64,000 bases of DNA from Lateolabrax maculatus (Eukaryota; Chordata; Actinopteri; Acropomatiformes; Lateolabracidae): assembly GCA_031216445.1 (NCBI GenBank), contig CM062211.1, positions 17,568,001 through 17,632,000 of the forward strand, in the 5' to 3' direction. A model generated the notes under the pieces. It did not search any database. It was not told where the DNA came from and saw only the letters and a program-made list of their open reading frames with translations. A program made the position numbers and the translations under genes. Below, piece by piece: positions 1-12,245 of this stretch; position 1 is the stretch's first letter, and each line of letters opens with the position of its first letter.

Positions 1-217
1 TGCCTAATGGTTAAAGACATGCGCCGGTTAGAGCCCGCTATGGCTGAGGAGACCTAACAGTTAAAGATCAGCTGCAGCGTTGTGCGCCACGCCTCCCCGG
101 CTCGGCACCTGGTTCTCCAACAGTCCGGCAGTTGCGCTGTTGCAGAGCGGATTTTCAGACAGGACCGGCGGAGGAAAAAGCAGCAGGGAAAGAAATTTAA
201 AAAAAAATCAAATAAAA
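1..217 (+). other. Upstream flank of celf2 exon 1
   Basis: This is a moderately GC-rich flank with no recognisable gene. A short frame from the ATG at 7 (MVKDMRRLEPAMAEET, stop at 55-57) has no known match. The sequence CCTAACAG before position 60 looks like a weak splice acceptor, so part of this flank could be intronic to a longer upstream transcript. That is speculation. Confidence 0.35.
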
Positions 218-226
218 TATAAAAAA
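218..226 (+). promoter_or_regulatory. TATA-like element
   Basis: TATAAAAAA occurs inside an A-rich tract about 280 nt before the celf2 start codon. If used, it would place transcription start near 245-255. The A-rich context means it may be chance; many CELF2 promoters are expected to be CpG-type instead. Confidence 0.25.
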
Positions 227-507
227 GCGAACGGTGGAGGAGAGGAAGAGGAGAATGTGACAACTGCTGGATGCGGACAGAGTGTGCGCGGCTGGCTACA
301 CTGCCCTCGGGGAGGCCTCGGCTCCTGCACCTGTCCCCCTCCGTCTCCGCGGCCAGGCGCAGCTCGGGCGCGGAGCGACGCTCCTTTATTTATCAGGCAG
401 GGCGCGCAGCGGCGGAGGCGCACACACACACACACACACACAGAGTCACACACACACACACACGGTACTGAACGCGCACACACACATACACAGGGCAGGC
501 AGGCAAC
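227..507 (+). promoter_or_regulatory. celf2: Probable celf2 5' UTR with upstream ORFs
   Basis: The sequence directly upstream of the exon 1 ATG is G/C- and purine-rich and ends in a CA repeat (421-463), and probably forms the 5' UTR. It contains an ATG followed at once by TGA (255-260, a start-stop uORF) and a 66-codon uORF from 271 that stops at 469-471, 36 nt before the celf2 ATG. The uORF peptide ends in a Thr-His run translated from the CA repeat. A third frame, open from near the window start, stops at 509-511, overlapping the celf2 start. Upstream ORFs usually lower main-frame translation. The true transcript start, and hence which of these ATGs is transcribed, cannot be read from the sequence. 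Confidence 0.5.
421..463. repeat. CA microsatellite in the celf2 5' UTR
   Basis: Two CA runs are separated by a GAGT interruption and end 45 nt before the celf2 ATG. Length variation would change the reading of the overlapping uORFs but not the main frame. Confidence 0.95.
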
Positions 508-584
508 ATGACTTCATCCTACAATCTGGATTTTCTGCCCGATATGATGGTGGAGAGCCGCCTGCTTGTTCCCGGAGACAGACT
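508..584 (+). CDS. celf2: celf2 coding exon 1 (N-terminal leader, start codon)
   Basis: This exon encodes the first 25 residues and two bases of codon 26 of CUGBP Elav-like family member 2, an RNA-binding protein that controls alternative splicing, mRNA stability and translation in nucleus and cytoplasm. The peptide starts MTSSYNLDFLPDMMVESR and resembles the leader of CELF1/CELF2 isoforms (LDFLPxMMV core, known from the family). The start was chosen because it opens this leader and because the frame runs straight into a consensus donor: the coding part ends in CT, followed by GTGAGT at 585-590. The split codon is completed by the T that opens exon 2 (CT+T, Leu26), and the joined peptide continues RLNGTAGKMNGALEH, which fits CELF2. 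The leader is not part of an RRM. Other CELF2 isoforms use different first exons; I did not find one in this window by eye. Residue 1 assignment is strong, the transcript start is not known. Confidence 0.93.
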
Positions 585-1650
585 GTGAGTTCTCTTTCTC
601 TCTTCTTCGCTTGTGATTTCTGTTTTTTTTTTTTTATTATTTGATTTATTAGATTTTTTTTTTTTGACTGTCCTGAAAAGCGTCTGTCCGACGTGGAAAC
701 GCCGCTCGGCTGCCGGGTATGTGACTGTATCTCCGTCTCATTGCGTTAGTTATGGCTTGTTGGGATTAATATCCGTCGATAAATTGCGCGGGGATCGCAG
801 GAGCGCCCGGGGCTGTTATCAGCTATAGACAGGATGGTGATGAATGAACGCCATTACGGGGAATTAATGCGACCGCCGTGAATAAACCTGCTCTTTATGA
901 AGCTGTATTATCTGCTGCATGTCGCTGTAACCCGGCAGCTCGACTCTCGGAGCGTTTGGAGCATCGGCTTCCCATCTGCTCCGTGGAACAGAGGAGGGGA
1001 AGTTGCTTTGATTTGCGGCAGCCGCCCTTCATGCTTTCCCCGGGTCCTGGCGGGCTGCAGCCGGCGGGTTCGGGACCGTGCAGCCGGCGGTGGGAGCGCA
1101 CCACGCGGGGGCACGTTAACGACCACGGAGCCGATCTCTCCATCCTTAGAAATAAAAAAAAATAAATAAATAAAAAAAGCGCAGGGCGGGAGAGTCACAT
1201 GAGACTGGTTTAACTCTGCACTGGCAGAGGAAAAGAACAGGGAATAGGAGCGAGGAGAAGCAACACAGGAATGCACGGATGACTGCTGTCCCGTGTGTTT
1301 CAATTGGATTTGCTGTAATTCAGTTAAACTCCGGAATTTCTCCATCAGGGACAAAGGGAGGTTTTCATCCCCACATCATGGTCATGCGCTTTTTTTTTTA
1401 TTCATTTTTTTTCCACAGTGCATGTCCCACTTATGTCCCCTCAGCTCACAGCGCCTAGTTTCTGATGGATCATGTTCTCCTTCTCCTTCTCCCCCCCCCC
1501 CACCCCAGCAGAGCAAATGTATGCCTGCTGTGCTGTGCTTCTTCCTTTCATCTCTTTTGCTCTGTCAGTGTGCAATACACAGCGTATGTTCGGATGCTGC
1601 ACTTAACTTCATGTGACTGATGGTGTAAAAAGATAGATCAAACTCAATGG

Positions 1651-1690
1651 AGGGTGAGTGTGTGTGTGTGTGTGTGGAGGGGGGGGGGGG
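1651..1690. repeat. TG tract followed by poly-G
   Basis: A TG dinucleotide run (about 1657-1675) passes through GGAGG into a run of about 12 G. It is low-complexity sequence in intron 1 near exon 1. Confidence 0.85.
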
Positions 1691-1699
1691 TTATGAAAA

Positions 1700-2480
1700 A
1701 CAGACTCATTATGGAGGACATTTCATCACACTGTACAAAGATCACAAAACTTCTGAAATCATGCAGCAACTGGAGATGAACATGTTTCTACATTAAATGC
1801 TGTGGCGTTAAATACTTATTGATCACAGAATTATTGTAGTTATAAATCATAGAAAATATGTAATTAAAACCCTACATGGATAAAGAAACTATTGAGTCAC
1901 TATGAGAATATTTTTTACGAAATAATACCCAGAATATAAAAATGTAACTAGAATTACGGTTTTTCTTTTAAACAAAATGTATAAGTATTATAAAAAGAGC
2001 TATATTATCATTTGCTTGCCTATGAAATTCCATATAGGCCCATTCTGAAACTGTAAACCCACTATTTACCTCAGGCTTACTATAATTCACTATATAAATA
2101 TCATAGATTATAATAATATCAAATGTAATACTATAAATTGACTCTTTGTTTACTACTGAGTACTACAGACAGCATGATTAACTTAAATAATACAACATTA
2201 TATTACAGTCATACATTTCTACAAAAAAAATGCCATAGAGTACCACAGGCAAACTATAAGTCACCATAAGATTATTATAGGAATATCACATATGCTATAC
2301 AGTAAAGTAGCAGGGTGGTGGTGACAGGTTGGAAACCACTGACATGTCACCATATCACTCTGTACCACCACAGCACTGTTATGAAAGCACACTGTAGGGG
2401 ATACCAACAAGTGTTTCATGTTATAGAACTCCAGGGATCCCAGAATCACTCATATTCCTCTTTCCACCACAGTTATATAA
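1700..2480. other. AT-rich intronic stretch, no gene
   Basis: The stretch is AT-rich with repeated TATAA/ATTATA-like words and frequent ACTATA motifs. It may be an old, degraded dispersed repeat, but no terminal repeats or known family could be recognised. Confidence 0.5.
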
Positions 2481-2780
2481 GACCAGGGCGTGCACTTTAC
2501 CCCGCGGAGTCTCCCTCCATTGACTCTCCATGTAGTCTATTACCCAGATGCTATAGTGATGAGACGGCTTTCTCATTAATCAGTGTCATCAGCTCTGACG
2601 GCGTGGGCCCCGTGCACAACCGGCGGGGGTGGGCGAGGAAGCCATCATACTTCCAGCCGCCCTTCCCTTTCGCCCTCGGATGCGTCTTGCATCACCAGTT
2701 GCGGGCATATCTGCCCCGGAGTGAAGGTTTTATGAATAATGCGTGTCGCCGGCATTAGACAGGCCTATCTGTGCCCTCTT
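2480..2780. other. Unique GC-balanced island, candidate conserved noncoding element
   Basis: This segment contrasts with its AT-rich upstream neighbour. It has a TTTCTCATTAATCAGTGTC segment (homeodomain-type ATTAAT core) and CpG-containing unique sequence, without microsatellite or transposon marks. A 147-codon plus-strand frame (2315-2758) crosses it but shows no domain. The enhancer interpretation is inference. Confidence 0.3.
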
Positions 2781-5277
2781 ACCCAGCCAGTGAGGAGGCG
2801 GACAGGTTGAACCAGATAGCACTTATGGAGATGACACTTTGTATTTACGTGAACACGCCTCTTGAGCCGGGCTATTTAGCTCCCAAGAGGTGCTCTTGGT
2901 GATATCTTGATTTAGTTATTTGTGTCGTGTTTAACGGCGCCGTTTTTCCAGTAACAATGTAAAAATTTGCATTCACACCAGCCCCTTTAATTTCCTTCCA
3001 CATGATACTTTTTCCTCCTGATCCCTTACGAGCGTGTTCGGGTCTGGAACTGGCTGCGTTCCCTTTTCTTTTTTCCGGGTCCTTGCTCTTCCTGTAGCGA
3101 CTCCCCCGTTGACGCTGACAGCCCCTGACAACATCAGACTTGACAAATATTAGACGAGCTCATATGAGCACTAAGTGGAACTAACAGTCTAATCACTGTC
3201 TATCCAGTCCTATCAGGGCTGGGAACATGAAAAGGGAGTAAAGTGAGAGAATCGGGAAAAATGGAGCAGGACCTCTGCCCTTTACTTTCCGCTCTAACTC
3301 TGAAGCCTAGACTCGGGTCTCTCTCTGGGAAATATGTGACCCCCCTCACCTCCCTCGACTCTGTGTTGAATCCCCATCTGGTATGAAACTATAAGGTTCT
3401 TCAGGGTCTATCACACTTCCAGGCTGCAGGAGGGACAGAATTTAGCAACGACTTCTTGAAAATGCACGCAGCAATGGCCCAATATGTTGCTGAAATTCAA
3501 GTAAACAAGAACACGAGGTTGCTAACTTTAACAAGTACACTATGTGCAGAGGAAGACACCAGACGGACTCGCAATAATGCTTGAAAATGCCACATTCTTG
3601 CCAAGTGTGTACACAACCCACCACGTACAAAGATAACCCATTGCTTCTCTCTGAAAAGAAAAATGTATATGTGACCGCTGACTCTCTCTCTACGACCACC
3701 CCACCCACTCATCCCCTCACTTCCCCTTCCTAACCCCCTTCCAAGTCTGAAAGGACACAAATCATGAACCCAGCAGCTGAAAGCGTCCTGTGACAGATAA
3801 CATAGGGTTCTCGTGAGAAATATATAAGCGTGTCTGTGTGTTTCTATGGGGGTGGGATGGACAGACTGCAGAGTTTTAGAGGGAGGGGCGAAACAAGGCT
3901 TGTCTGCCTAGTATTAACTTTGGTAGGCCGATGCCACCACTGATAATTCTTATTAGTTTTATTCAGATTTGAACATTTTTAAGCACTAACTGCATGTTAC
4001 ACTCATCAAAGCTCCCAAAACGCCATTTGATCAAAAGACTTCAATAAAACCCATAAAAATATTGTATAATTGGATGCTTTAGTGTGTGAATCAACAGACC
4101 ACGATCCAAACATCCCTTTAAAGGAAACTGCAATCTGGTGATCACAAGAATTGCAAAATCAGACGTTCCCTGCAGTATTTCAGCAAAACAAACGGTCAAA
4201 TTCGAAGAGAGTTTGCTGATTTTTCCAGTGAACACTATATATCTAAAGTAATGGATTCATGATGGACCCTGGTCAAACAAAATCAGCCCTCAACCTCAAC
4301 AATCCCACCTCCAAAAAGTGGGATTGCAAAAACATTTCAGTGCATATTTTCACTTAGTGTTTCTGTTTTAAAGAATAACATATATTTCTTGCCACATCAC
4401 ACAAAAACAGCAGAAAACTGCATCTATATTTGTCATAAAAGCCACCAAAAATTCTGAAAGTTCGCAGTAGGTCTAATACTGATCAATTCAGGTTAAGAGA
4501 TTCACACAGACAGTCAGTGAAGTATTGATCTAGTTGCAGATTAAAAGCAACAAAAACTGCATCTAAACCGTTATATAGAAGGTAGATAACACTTTCTGGC
4601 TAATTCATGGCCAGTATAGAGGATCAAACTGATGCATCGGACTAATACTTGAAGTGAAAAAGAAGAAGAGCAGAGCGATCGGGGGAAGGAGCGAAGTGAA
4701 AATTGGCACGGGCGGACTCGGAGAGGAGATTTGCAGGGGGAAAGGTGTGAAGGGGGGGGGAGGAGTGACGGCTTGACAGCATACGACTCCCTGGACAGAC
4801 AGCTGCTCGGACTTGGATTGTGTTTTATCTGATGTGGAGATTAAGGGGAAAATGAGAGGAGAGAAAGAGAATCGTGGTGGCGGTTTTATCTTCCTCCCGA
4901 GCAACGGAGAGAGGCCTTTTCATTCTCCAGTGTGAGGATGACACACAAGACGCACACACACGGACGAATGAGGAGAAATGCACCAGCGACAGTAGAAGAA
5001 ACCCTCCGTCATTCCTGTTCTGACTGTTTTTGTTCATAATATTGTTATTTAGGCGGAAAACACGTACAGTATGCGTGATATATGATGTGATGGAGTCGTC
5101 TTCACGCATCAACAGCTGCAACGTTGTTTTATGTCGCTTTCTCTCGATGTGTGTGTGTGTGTATGTGTGTTGTCATAATGATGAATGTCTTTGCTCTGCT
5201 GGGGCTCAGGAGCAGTTGTCTGTGGCTGACACCGCCGTGTGTAGGTGGTGATGTATCACGACCGTGTGTCTGAGGCC

Positions 5278-5301
5278 TGTGTGTGTGTGTGTGTGTGTGT
5301 G
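5278..5301. repeat. TG microsatellite
   Basis: Twelve TG units, in a region (5148-5301) with a second shorter TG run at about 5148-5170. Read as UG in the celf2 pre-mRNA. Confidence 0.95.
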
Positions 5302-5524
5302 GCAGGGGCGTGGTTGTGTAGCGAGCAGGTATGTGTATGGATGCTCGATTGGGGTCAACATGCATCTTTATATGTCATGATCGTGCGGAGGGGCGGAGGC
5401 GTGCACTTTTGCCTCCCACTGTTTGTGTGTGTGCGAGAATTTACGACATTACAACTCCACACCAAATTCACTTTATTCAAATGACGTCACCATTTAAAAG
5501 CACTGTTGGAGTGCTCGCCCAGCT

Positions 5525-5735
5525 GCTCGGTAGGAGTCGATACCACAGATGTATAAAAGAAGTGGGTCATTTTCTCATTGACTTCTCTACAATCAGACTT
5601 CTTTTTTGCAGCCAGTGGTGTCCGATGCAGGTTTAAGGCACTTCCGCATTGGCTTCACTTCTCAGACCCAGAGGATGCTGCCTGGTAGAAACCCATTTAG
5701 CTGAAAACATCGACGGGTAATTCCAGGTTTCCACG
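5525..5735 (+). repeat. Dispersed teleost repeat (unclassified)
   Basis: Phrases such as ATGTATAAAAGAAGTGGGTC, GCAGGTTTAAGGCACTTCCG and CATTGGCTTCACTTCTCAGA match a repeat that I recognise as widespread in percomorph fish genomes. The class is uncertain (SINE-like or non-autonomous DNA element). The ends are not clear. No coding capacity. Confidence 0.6.
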
Positions 5736-6039
5736 ACATGTTCTACGAGTTTCGGCTTGGGGCACATTGTGAAAACCTCTATCTGTTGGTGAGCGTATAT
5801 AGCCTTCCCTAGCTGATGATCTGCTTGTGATCTTTTACTCTTTCCCCTCTGTCAGCTGTGTTGCATTCAGGGTCTCTCTTTTCTTTAATACTCTCCATCT
5901 TCGTGGCCATTTCGCTGATTTGATTTGACTCTTAAACATGGTAAGCTTCCCTGTCTCTCTCCTTTAATTCTTGTTTCTGTCGTACGTTAGGCTACCACAT
6001 TACTCTCCAGCTCTTTTGTTTGCTTATTCAAGTCAAGTA

Positions 6040-6360
6040 CAAGTCCACACACACACACACACACACTTTTCCTTATGAATTGAGTCGTGCAAAGAGAGTA
6101 TTTTGTTTGCAATTGTATTTGAGTGTGTGCCATTGAGTGTGTGTGTGTGTGTGTGTGAGTTTTCTGTTTTCTAAGAGGAGTATTTCATCACTTGGCCTTG
6201 AAGCGAACGAAGCATGCACATGCTTTCAGTGCTGCATACACACATTACCACCCACATAAAATACGCAGAACACACACCACGTGACACACACACACCACAC
6301 ACACACACCACACACACACACACATGTTCACACACACACACACGAACACACACAGGCAAA
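6040..6360. repeat. CA/TG microsatellite cluster
   Basis: A CA run (about 6048-6066), a TG run (about 6137-6158) and a long interrupted CA tract (about 6281-6354) lie close together. Open frames on both strands here encode only Thr/His or Cys/Val runs from the repeat. Confidence 0.9.
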
Positions 6361-7499
6361 CACAAACACAGTCCCCACGTTGTTCACATCATGTCCCTGG
6401 GCTGTAGTGATGGGCAGAAAAATAACTGAATCCTAATAGACTAAGAGAACACAACGATGATCTCTCTTCCCCTCTTGGTTAATGTACAGTATATCTCTCC
6501 TCCACACCAGCCCTTCATCTCTCTGTCTTTTCTCTCCTTCCTTCTCTTCCTTTCTTCCTCTCATTCTCAATAGTCAGCCATTGCATTTGTAATGTGCAGC
6601 GGCATTACTCTGCCTTGCCAGAGGGAGAGCTTACCTCATGCATGTCTCAGTAGATTTTTTTCCCTACCCCTTCTTCCCGCATCCCTCGCTTTATCCCTCT
6701 TTGACCTGTATCTTCCTCTCTTTCTCTCTGCACTCCCACTCTCTCCCCCTTTCTCCGTTCAAGCGTGCTAAATGCTTTACCTCTGTCAACTCTTGAGTCT
6801 GAGAGGAGCTCATTATTGTGGAGAAGGAAGAGGAATTTGGATTAGGAGCAACATTCGTGGACTGAGGCTCTTGTTCAGCTAAAAGAGCCATCAGAATTAC
6901 AGCGAGGGATAGACTTACCTGCGTTAGTTGGTGGTATTATTCACTAGTCGCCGGGATTGAGGCTTTTGCTGTGATTTTTAAATTATTACTTCCCAGAAAT
7001 ATATATTACTGTTTTCCCAGGAAAAATATGATTTCTTGCTGTAAATCAAGTTTGATTTTAAACAGAAAGATGGACAATTCATCAACAAACTATTAACAAT
7101 GATATACATTTGATTATGTGGTAATATGCTTAACAGAGCAACAGTTCCTCTGTAAAGTACAGTTTCTTTGAGGTTGCTGTCTTGTTTTTTAAGGATATGC
7201 TGTGTTTGACCAGCTTTATAGGGATGGCTTTGGGTTATTATTGCGTGTAGCACTTGTTGGATCATCAAAGAGTGTCTGAAAAACCTCCCATTGTTGTCCC
7301 CCAAGTCATCTCCAGTACGTGAACACATGCAGACACATGCTAAAAATCCTGTGAAACAGGCAGTACATTTTGACAAGAATTTCACAAAAATACTGGCATC
7401 CAAGTCCTCCTAATCACCTCTGGCCTTCAACCTTTTCTCCTATGCAGAATGCACACAGTGGGCTCTCTCATGGAGTTGATGTGCTGGTTGGCTTGCATG

Positions 7500-7640
7500 A
7501 GTGTAACCGTCGGACCACGTGAGGGTCGGCCCCGGTGACATTAGACAGCACAGAAACTTCAAGGCTCCAATCGCATGCTAGTCAAAGGTCACTGAAAGGT
7601 CGGTGCCACCGGTCTCAGCGTGCAGGGCGGCTCCTGCAGT
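7500..7640. promoter_or_regulatory. Candidate regulatory island with DR5-like nuclear receptor site
   Basis: Unique, GC-rich sequence contains a CACGTG E-box near 7517 and AGGTCA-N5-AGGTCG at 7586-7602. A direct repeat of AGGTCA half-sites spaced by five matches the layout of retinoic acid response elements, with one mismatch in the second half. Function is inferred only. Confidence 0.3.
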
Positions 7641-10600
7641 ACAAATCCTACCCTGGTTTTTATTCCAGACACTTCAGCAGCTGGTTTTTGTGAGATAATC
7701 CTCCGTGTCCTTATTGTTTGATTTTGCCTCACTCTTTTAGTACTAATTGGTTATTTGCGGTGGCATCTTTCACTTGTCAAAGAAGACAGCGGGACCAGTA
7801 TTGTGAAGTCTTTTTTTCTTGGGTTTATGGTTGATTAAGTTCAACTAGGTGGCACTCATTTCTGTGTCTTGTCGTGCACATCCTAATGATCCAGTTCTGC
7901 CTCTGTTTATAATATACAAGTTATAATTGTGAATCATATCACTTCCTATGCACAACAGGATGTTTCCCAGGAGACATTTAGAGCAGCAAATTGTTTCCAT
8001 GACTGGCTGGGTGGCAGGTTGAGTCATTGTTGTGTGTGGTATCAATGTGAAATTTTCATGAATGTCTTTCTTTAACATGTCTTCAAATGCTGGCAGGAGG
8101 AGTAGGGGGTTTCAATCAGCGGCTGTGGTGTTTGAAATGGAAACCTGCAGGCTCTTGGGCCTGGACAGCACTTGGTTATCTCTATGAGAGCGCATGGGAG
8201 AGAAAAAATGATTTTGATGGGGTCAAACTGTCCATTAATGTGACATTTCTTCCTGGTCTAACCTTTAAAATATGAGTATAAACTTGTAGCGGTGGATATT
8301 TATTGCTGATAGAATTGGCCAATAAACAGGACCTATATTGGCTTTATCTTTTTGTAAATCAAATTTTTTAATGCACTATATCACTGAAAAAAAAGGCCTG
8401 CAGTGAAACCTGTCTCAGTCTGTGTGGGAGGAGCTGCGTACCCTGTCAAGAAAATGGTGCTTGTCTCGGATTCAGTGGAGTTTTAGGGTCAGAAAGTCTA
8501 GATTCTGTTTCGGTAGCTTTTCAGTTGCGTCAAAAGAAAATTCTGGCACGAATTATCAATTACTTCTCTATCTTGGCGATGAAATATTCAACTAAAAGAC
8601 ATAAAAATGACTATTACAACACTCCATTAGCCTCCAAAAACCTCCTGGCCTGACCTTATAATGGAATCTAACTAGGAATCACACCTCCAGCCATGTATGA
8701 GCGATTAATCTGAGTCTTCCACCCAAACCTTAGGGTGCTGCCCGGCTTCATCGACTGAGCACAGACTGTACTTCCTACCCATAAATCTCTCTGTCTAGTC
8801 TCTTCTTCTTGTCTGACTCTCTTCATTTCCATCTTCCCCATCTGCTTTATATGGGCGCAGCAGAACGTGCATGTGAGCACACACACACCAAAACACACAT
8901 ATCCATACACAGCTGCAGAGCTGTCAGGTCTAACCTTGACTCGCACAGAGAATGAATTGTAATGCAAAGGGTAGGGCGGGGGGTACAAACAGGATGTCAG
9001 AGAGCTGCTGCTCGTCTCTACCCGACCTCCCTCTTTCTTCCCTGTGGAGTCCAACCCTGCACTCTGTTACAGGTTTTTTTTTTCTTTCTCTCCTCTCACT
9101 AGACCACAACAGTTACCTTTCCTTTTTCTTCCTTCTCACCAAACAGCTCCCGGGAGTTTTAAAGCAAAATACAGTTTTGGGAGATTAGCACTTTGGTCAA
9201 ACAATCAACAATAGTCAACTTGGACACCAAAATCATGTCCCCAGTAGCTCGTGTTGCATGCTGACACGCGGAGTAGTTCGTTTGAATTACATTAAATATG
9301 AAGTTACAGCAGCTGTAAAGCTAAATAAAATATAATCTTAAATAATATCCAATAATCTGAAAGTTTTATGTAGAAAGTGTAAACATTTCCATGATAATAC
9401 GTCATGAGAGGCTGGTATAAAACTCCAGGTGTTAAAGTTGTGGGTGATAAAAACAGTGGATGTCACCTGAAATATTCTAAATTTGTCATTTTAAGCTTCT
9501 ATCTTCTGACAGTTTTGCTGGTGTGTTTTTGCCCCACACTATATGGTAAAAAGTTAGCATATTGCCTACAATCCTCAGGCATAATATACAACCCAGGGTA
9601 CCCAGCCAAGTCAGGCCGAGTCCGGCCCGAGTCTCAGCACGCTCGGTTGTGTTCTGGCACGGAGGTCCAAATGTGAGCCAGCAGATATATGGCCTCCAGA
9701 TTGTAGGTGTGGACTTGGTCCAGTTCGGTTTAAGAATCTTAAGTTTCCCCTTAGCAGCAATCTGCCCATCTTTGGGACAGTGTCGGCTCATAATGTGTGC
9801 CAGATTCGGAGCTGCTGTTAGGATAAATAAATTTGGCTACTTGGGAAAGCTGAAGTGATGGTATGGAACCTACTCAAACTGATGAATACTGAAGTGTTAG
9901 AGTATACTCAAGCCAACTTCTGAAGCTGGCAACACATGCATGACTGTGGAGTCTATAGACTGTCCCTTAACAAGTAAGAAAAACATTGTTTATCCCTTCG
10001 ATATTGCTCTAATAGGTTTTCTTCTATGGTATTATATTATCATGTACAGGTCAAGACCATTGAGCTACATCAAGCATAACAAATATGGTCCCTTTATGAT
10101 GTTTCCAGGGCCAAACATTATAAAAATTGGAATCTTTGGGGCATACTATTTGTCAGTTTGAGGTCAGCGACATGAGAACATTATAAAAGCATGAAAAGCG
10201 ACAGTATATAGAGCAGAGCAGAGGGCCTTCAGTGGGCGCCGAGCCTGTGGTAAACTCCCCGGTAGTGATAGATGTGTGTGTTCCAGATAGTGAAGTGATC
10301 GATGGGAGTATTGTTGGGAGGGGCGTTCAGAGTTTCTGTTATTGTGTTTCGGAAAGCTAAGGGGAGATGGGGTGGGGGATGCAGAGGAGAGCTTGACGGG
10401 TTTATTGAGAAGCGTGATCTAGTGCACCGCCCCGGGACTCTTAGATGTAGTTAGAGAGGGCAAGAAAAGAAAGAGGGGCGGTGTGGATAAAAGAGGGAAG
10501 AGTCGATGCTGGCGAAGGGATGGAAGTAGAGGAAGTCTGCATCAGAGGAAGGTGGAGAGGGAGGAAAGGGAGGCAGGAAGTCAGGATGGTGCAGAGGTGG

Positions 10601-10980
10601 GAATAAATGTGTAGGTTATCTGTTGACGTTTATCTGCCGTGTCCTGGGGGCTTGTGCAGTCATAACAGTGATCTAATCTGCACCTCTGGAGAGCGCACAC
10701 ACACACACACACACTCGGTCTCGGTGCCCATGCCACCAATCATCCATTTAAACCGTCATCTATCTGCCCTTCATCCAATCCATCCATTCAGCCCACAATT
10801 CCACTTTTTAATTTATCCTCCCCTTTATACCGCGGAATTCCTTCCATCCGTCAGTCCGTGCTTCCACTCCTACATCCTGCTGAAATCCAATTGGCCTCAT
10901 CTCTCTCCTCTCCCCACTTCACTCCCCTTCCCCCCCCTGCCCATTTACCTTCTGCTGCCGTAGGGTTCAATGGACTTTTA

Positions 10981-11095
10981 AAGGCAGAAACCGATGCCAA
11001 GTATTTCAGATTGAAGCTGCTGACTGCTGATATTTAGTGCTGATATTCAATATCTTCCAAATTGGCCAATTTCATGGCAAAAAAAAATATCTCTA
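10981..11095. repeat. Possible old dispersed repeat fragment
   Basis: The words CAGATTGAAGCTGCTGACTG and repeated TGATATT resemble the segment at about 16745-16865 (TTGGATTGAAGCTGCCAATA). The two may be fragments of one old non-autonomous element with GATATT/GCCAAT motifs. Class unknown. Confidence 0.35.
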
Positions 11096-11994
11096 ATATT
11101 CAAAAGATTGTGCAGAGCTGGGGACGGGGGTAGGTTGGGGTTTTGGGGTGGGAATGCAGTGTTGTCAATGTTGTCTTTTATGACACTACCATTATGGAGC
11201 GCCAAAGTTGGGAGTTTCTAAATCCTACACTTTGAATTCCAATTAAATAATCAATTTCAGTGCATAAATTGTCCACTCAAATCACCCCAACACCTCACAG
11301 GCTCAGTAGAATTGGCTATTTGTCCCACAAGAGTTTTGAAAGGATTTTAACCTTTTTACAGATTCAAAGTAAGTGTACGGAAATGTTAGGGTTACGTCAT
11401 AATTTTAGGCACGAACAACACCGCTCTGCCAATGTGTCATTTTTAATAAAATGCATCCATTACCTTGATATTGGTGGACTGATATATTAACCCACTGAAG
11501 CCTCCCTCAGCTATATTAGAAGCCACTTTAAGGGCCTGCATGCCTTGCATGTTCACTGGCATGTAAGATGTGAGCTGGTATCATATGGACACACGTATGT
11601 ACCCTATATGCCTGGTGTGTATCCCATGGCAGGGGCTGGGGGGGGTTGAGTGGGACAGTAAAGTGTGTGGGTGTAAAGGAGATACTGTATGTAATGAGAC
11701 CATCCCTGCTGCCTGGGGATATTGTGTAGGAGTGTGGGGCAGAAAGAGCATTAAAAAGTGTGTTTTTACATTAGCCCTTGCATTCACCTCAGGGAGATTC
11801 TAGTGCATTTCCCATGTTTAAATGAGGGTTTGAGTAAACAGGCAGCTATAACAGATCAGTAGAGCATGCAGACACCAATACTGTCTCCTCTATTTACACT
11901 TTTTTTTACCCTCATGTATTCAGAACTGGCATGGCTAAACTGCACTAGAGGATTGAGTTCAGCAATTTGTGATTTCTCTTTATGAAAGTGTGGG

Positions 11995-12245
11995 TTTCAG
12001 CGCCAACACGGTGTCTGCGCTCGGCGTGAGCCGGTGCAGTTCGGTGCCCCTGGGGGAATTGGCATAGGTGGGCATACCGGCGCACAATGCGGCGTTTGAC
12101 AGAGGTCGGAGCGGCGCGTGGCGATAATGGCCTGCTAAAACCCACGTCGGCTCCTCGCACCCCCCCGAGCAGCCAAGTCCCTTTTAAAAAACAGAGCCAT
12201 TCTCCTCCTTCAAACGCCGCCGCTTAGGCGAGGGCACTGTAATTT
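11995..12245. promoter_or_regulatory. CpG-rich island in intron 1
   Basis: About 250 bp hold roughly twenty CpG dinucleotides, well above the rest of the intron, with unique sequence such as GAGGTCGGAGCGGCGCGTGG. CpG clusters inside introns can mark alternative promoters or enhancers. No exon-like frame with a donor site was recognised in it, and TATTA-rich flanks follow on both sides. Confidence 0.4.

Noticed and set aside
1480..1530. Strong acceptor-like tract ending CACCCCAG at 1508
   Set aside because: Good pyrimidine tract, but no matching exon with a donor or celf2-like peptide follows. Treated as a cryptic site.
9400..10160. Possible transposon around CCGAGTCCGGCCCGAGTC and GCCAGCAGATATATGGCCTC
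   Set aside because: GGCC-rich words suggest a repeat, but no terminal repeats, target duplication or remembered family could be supported.
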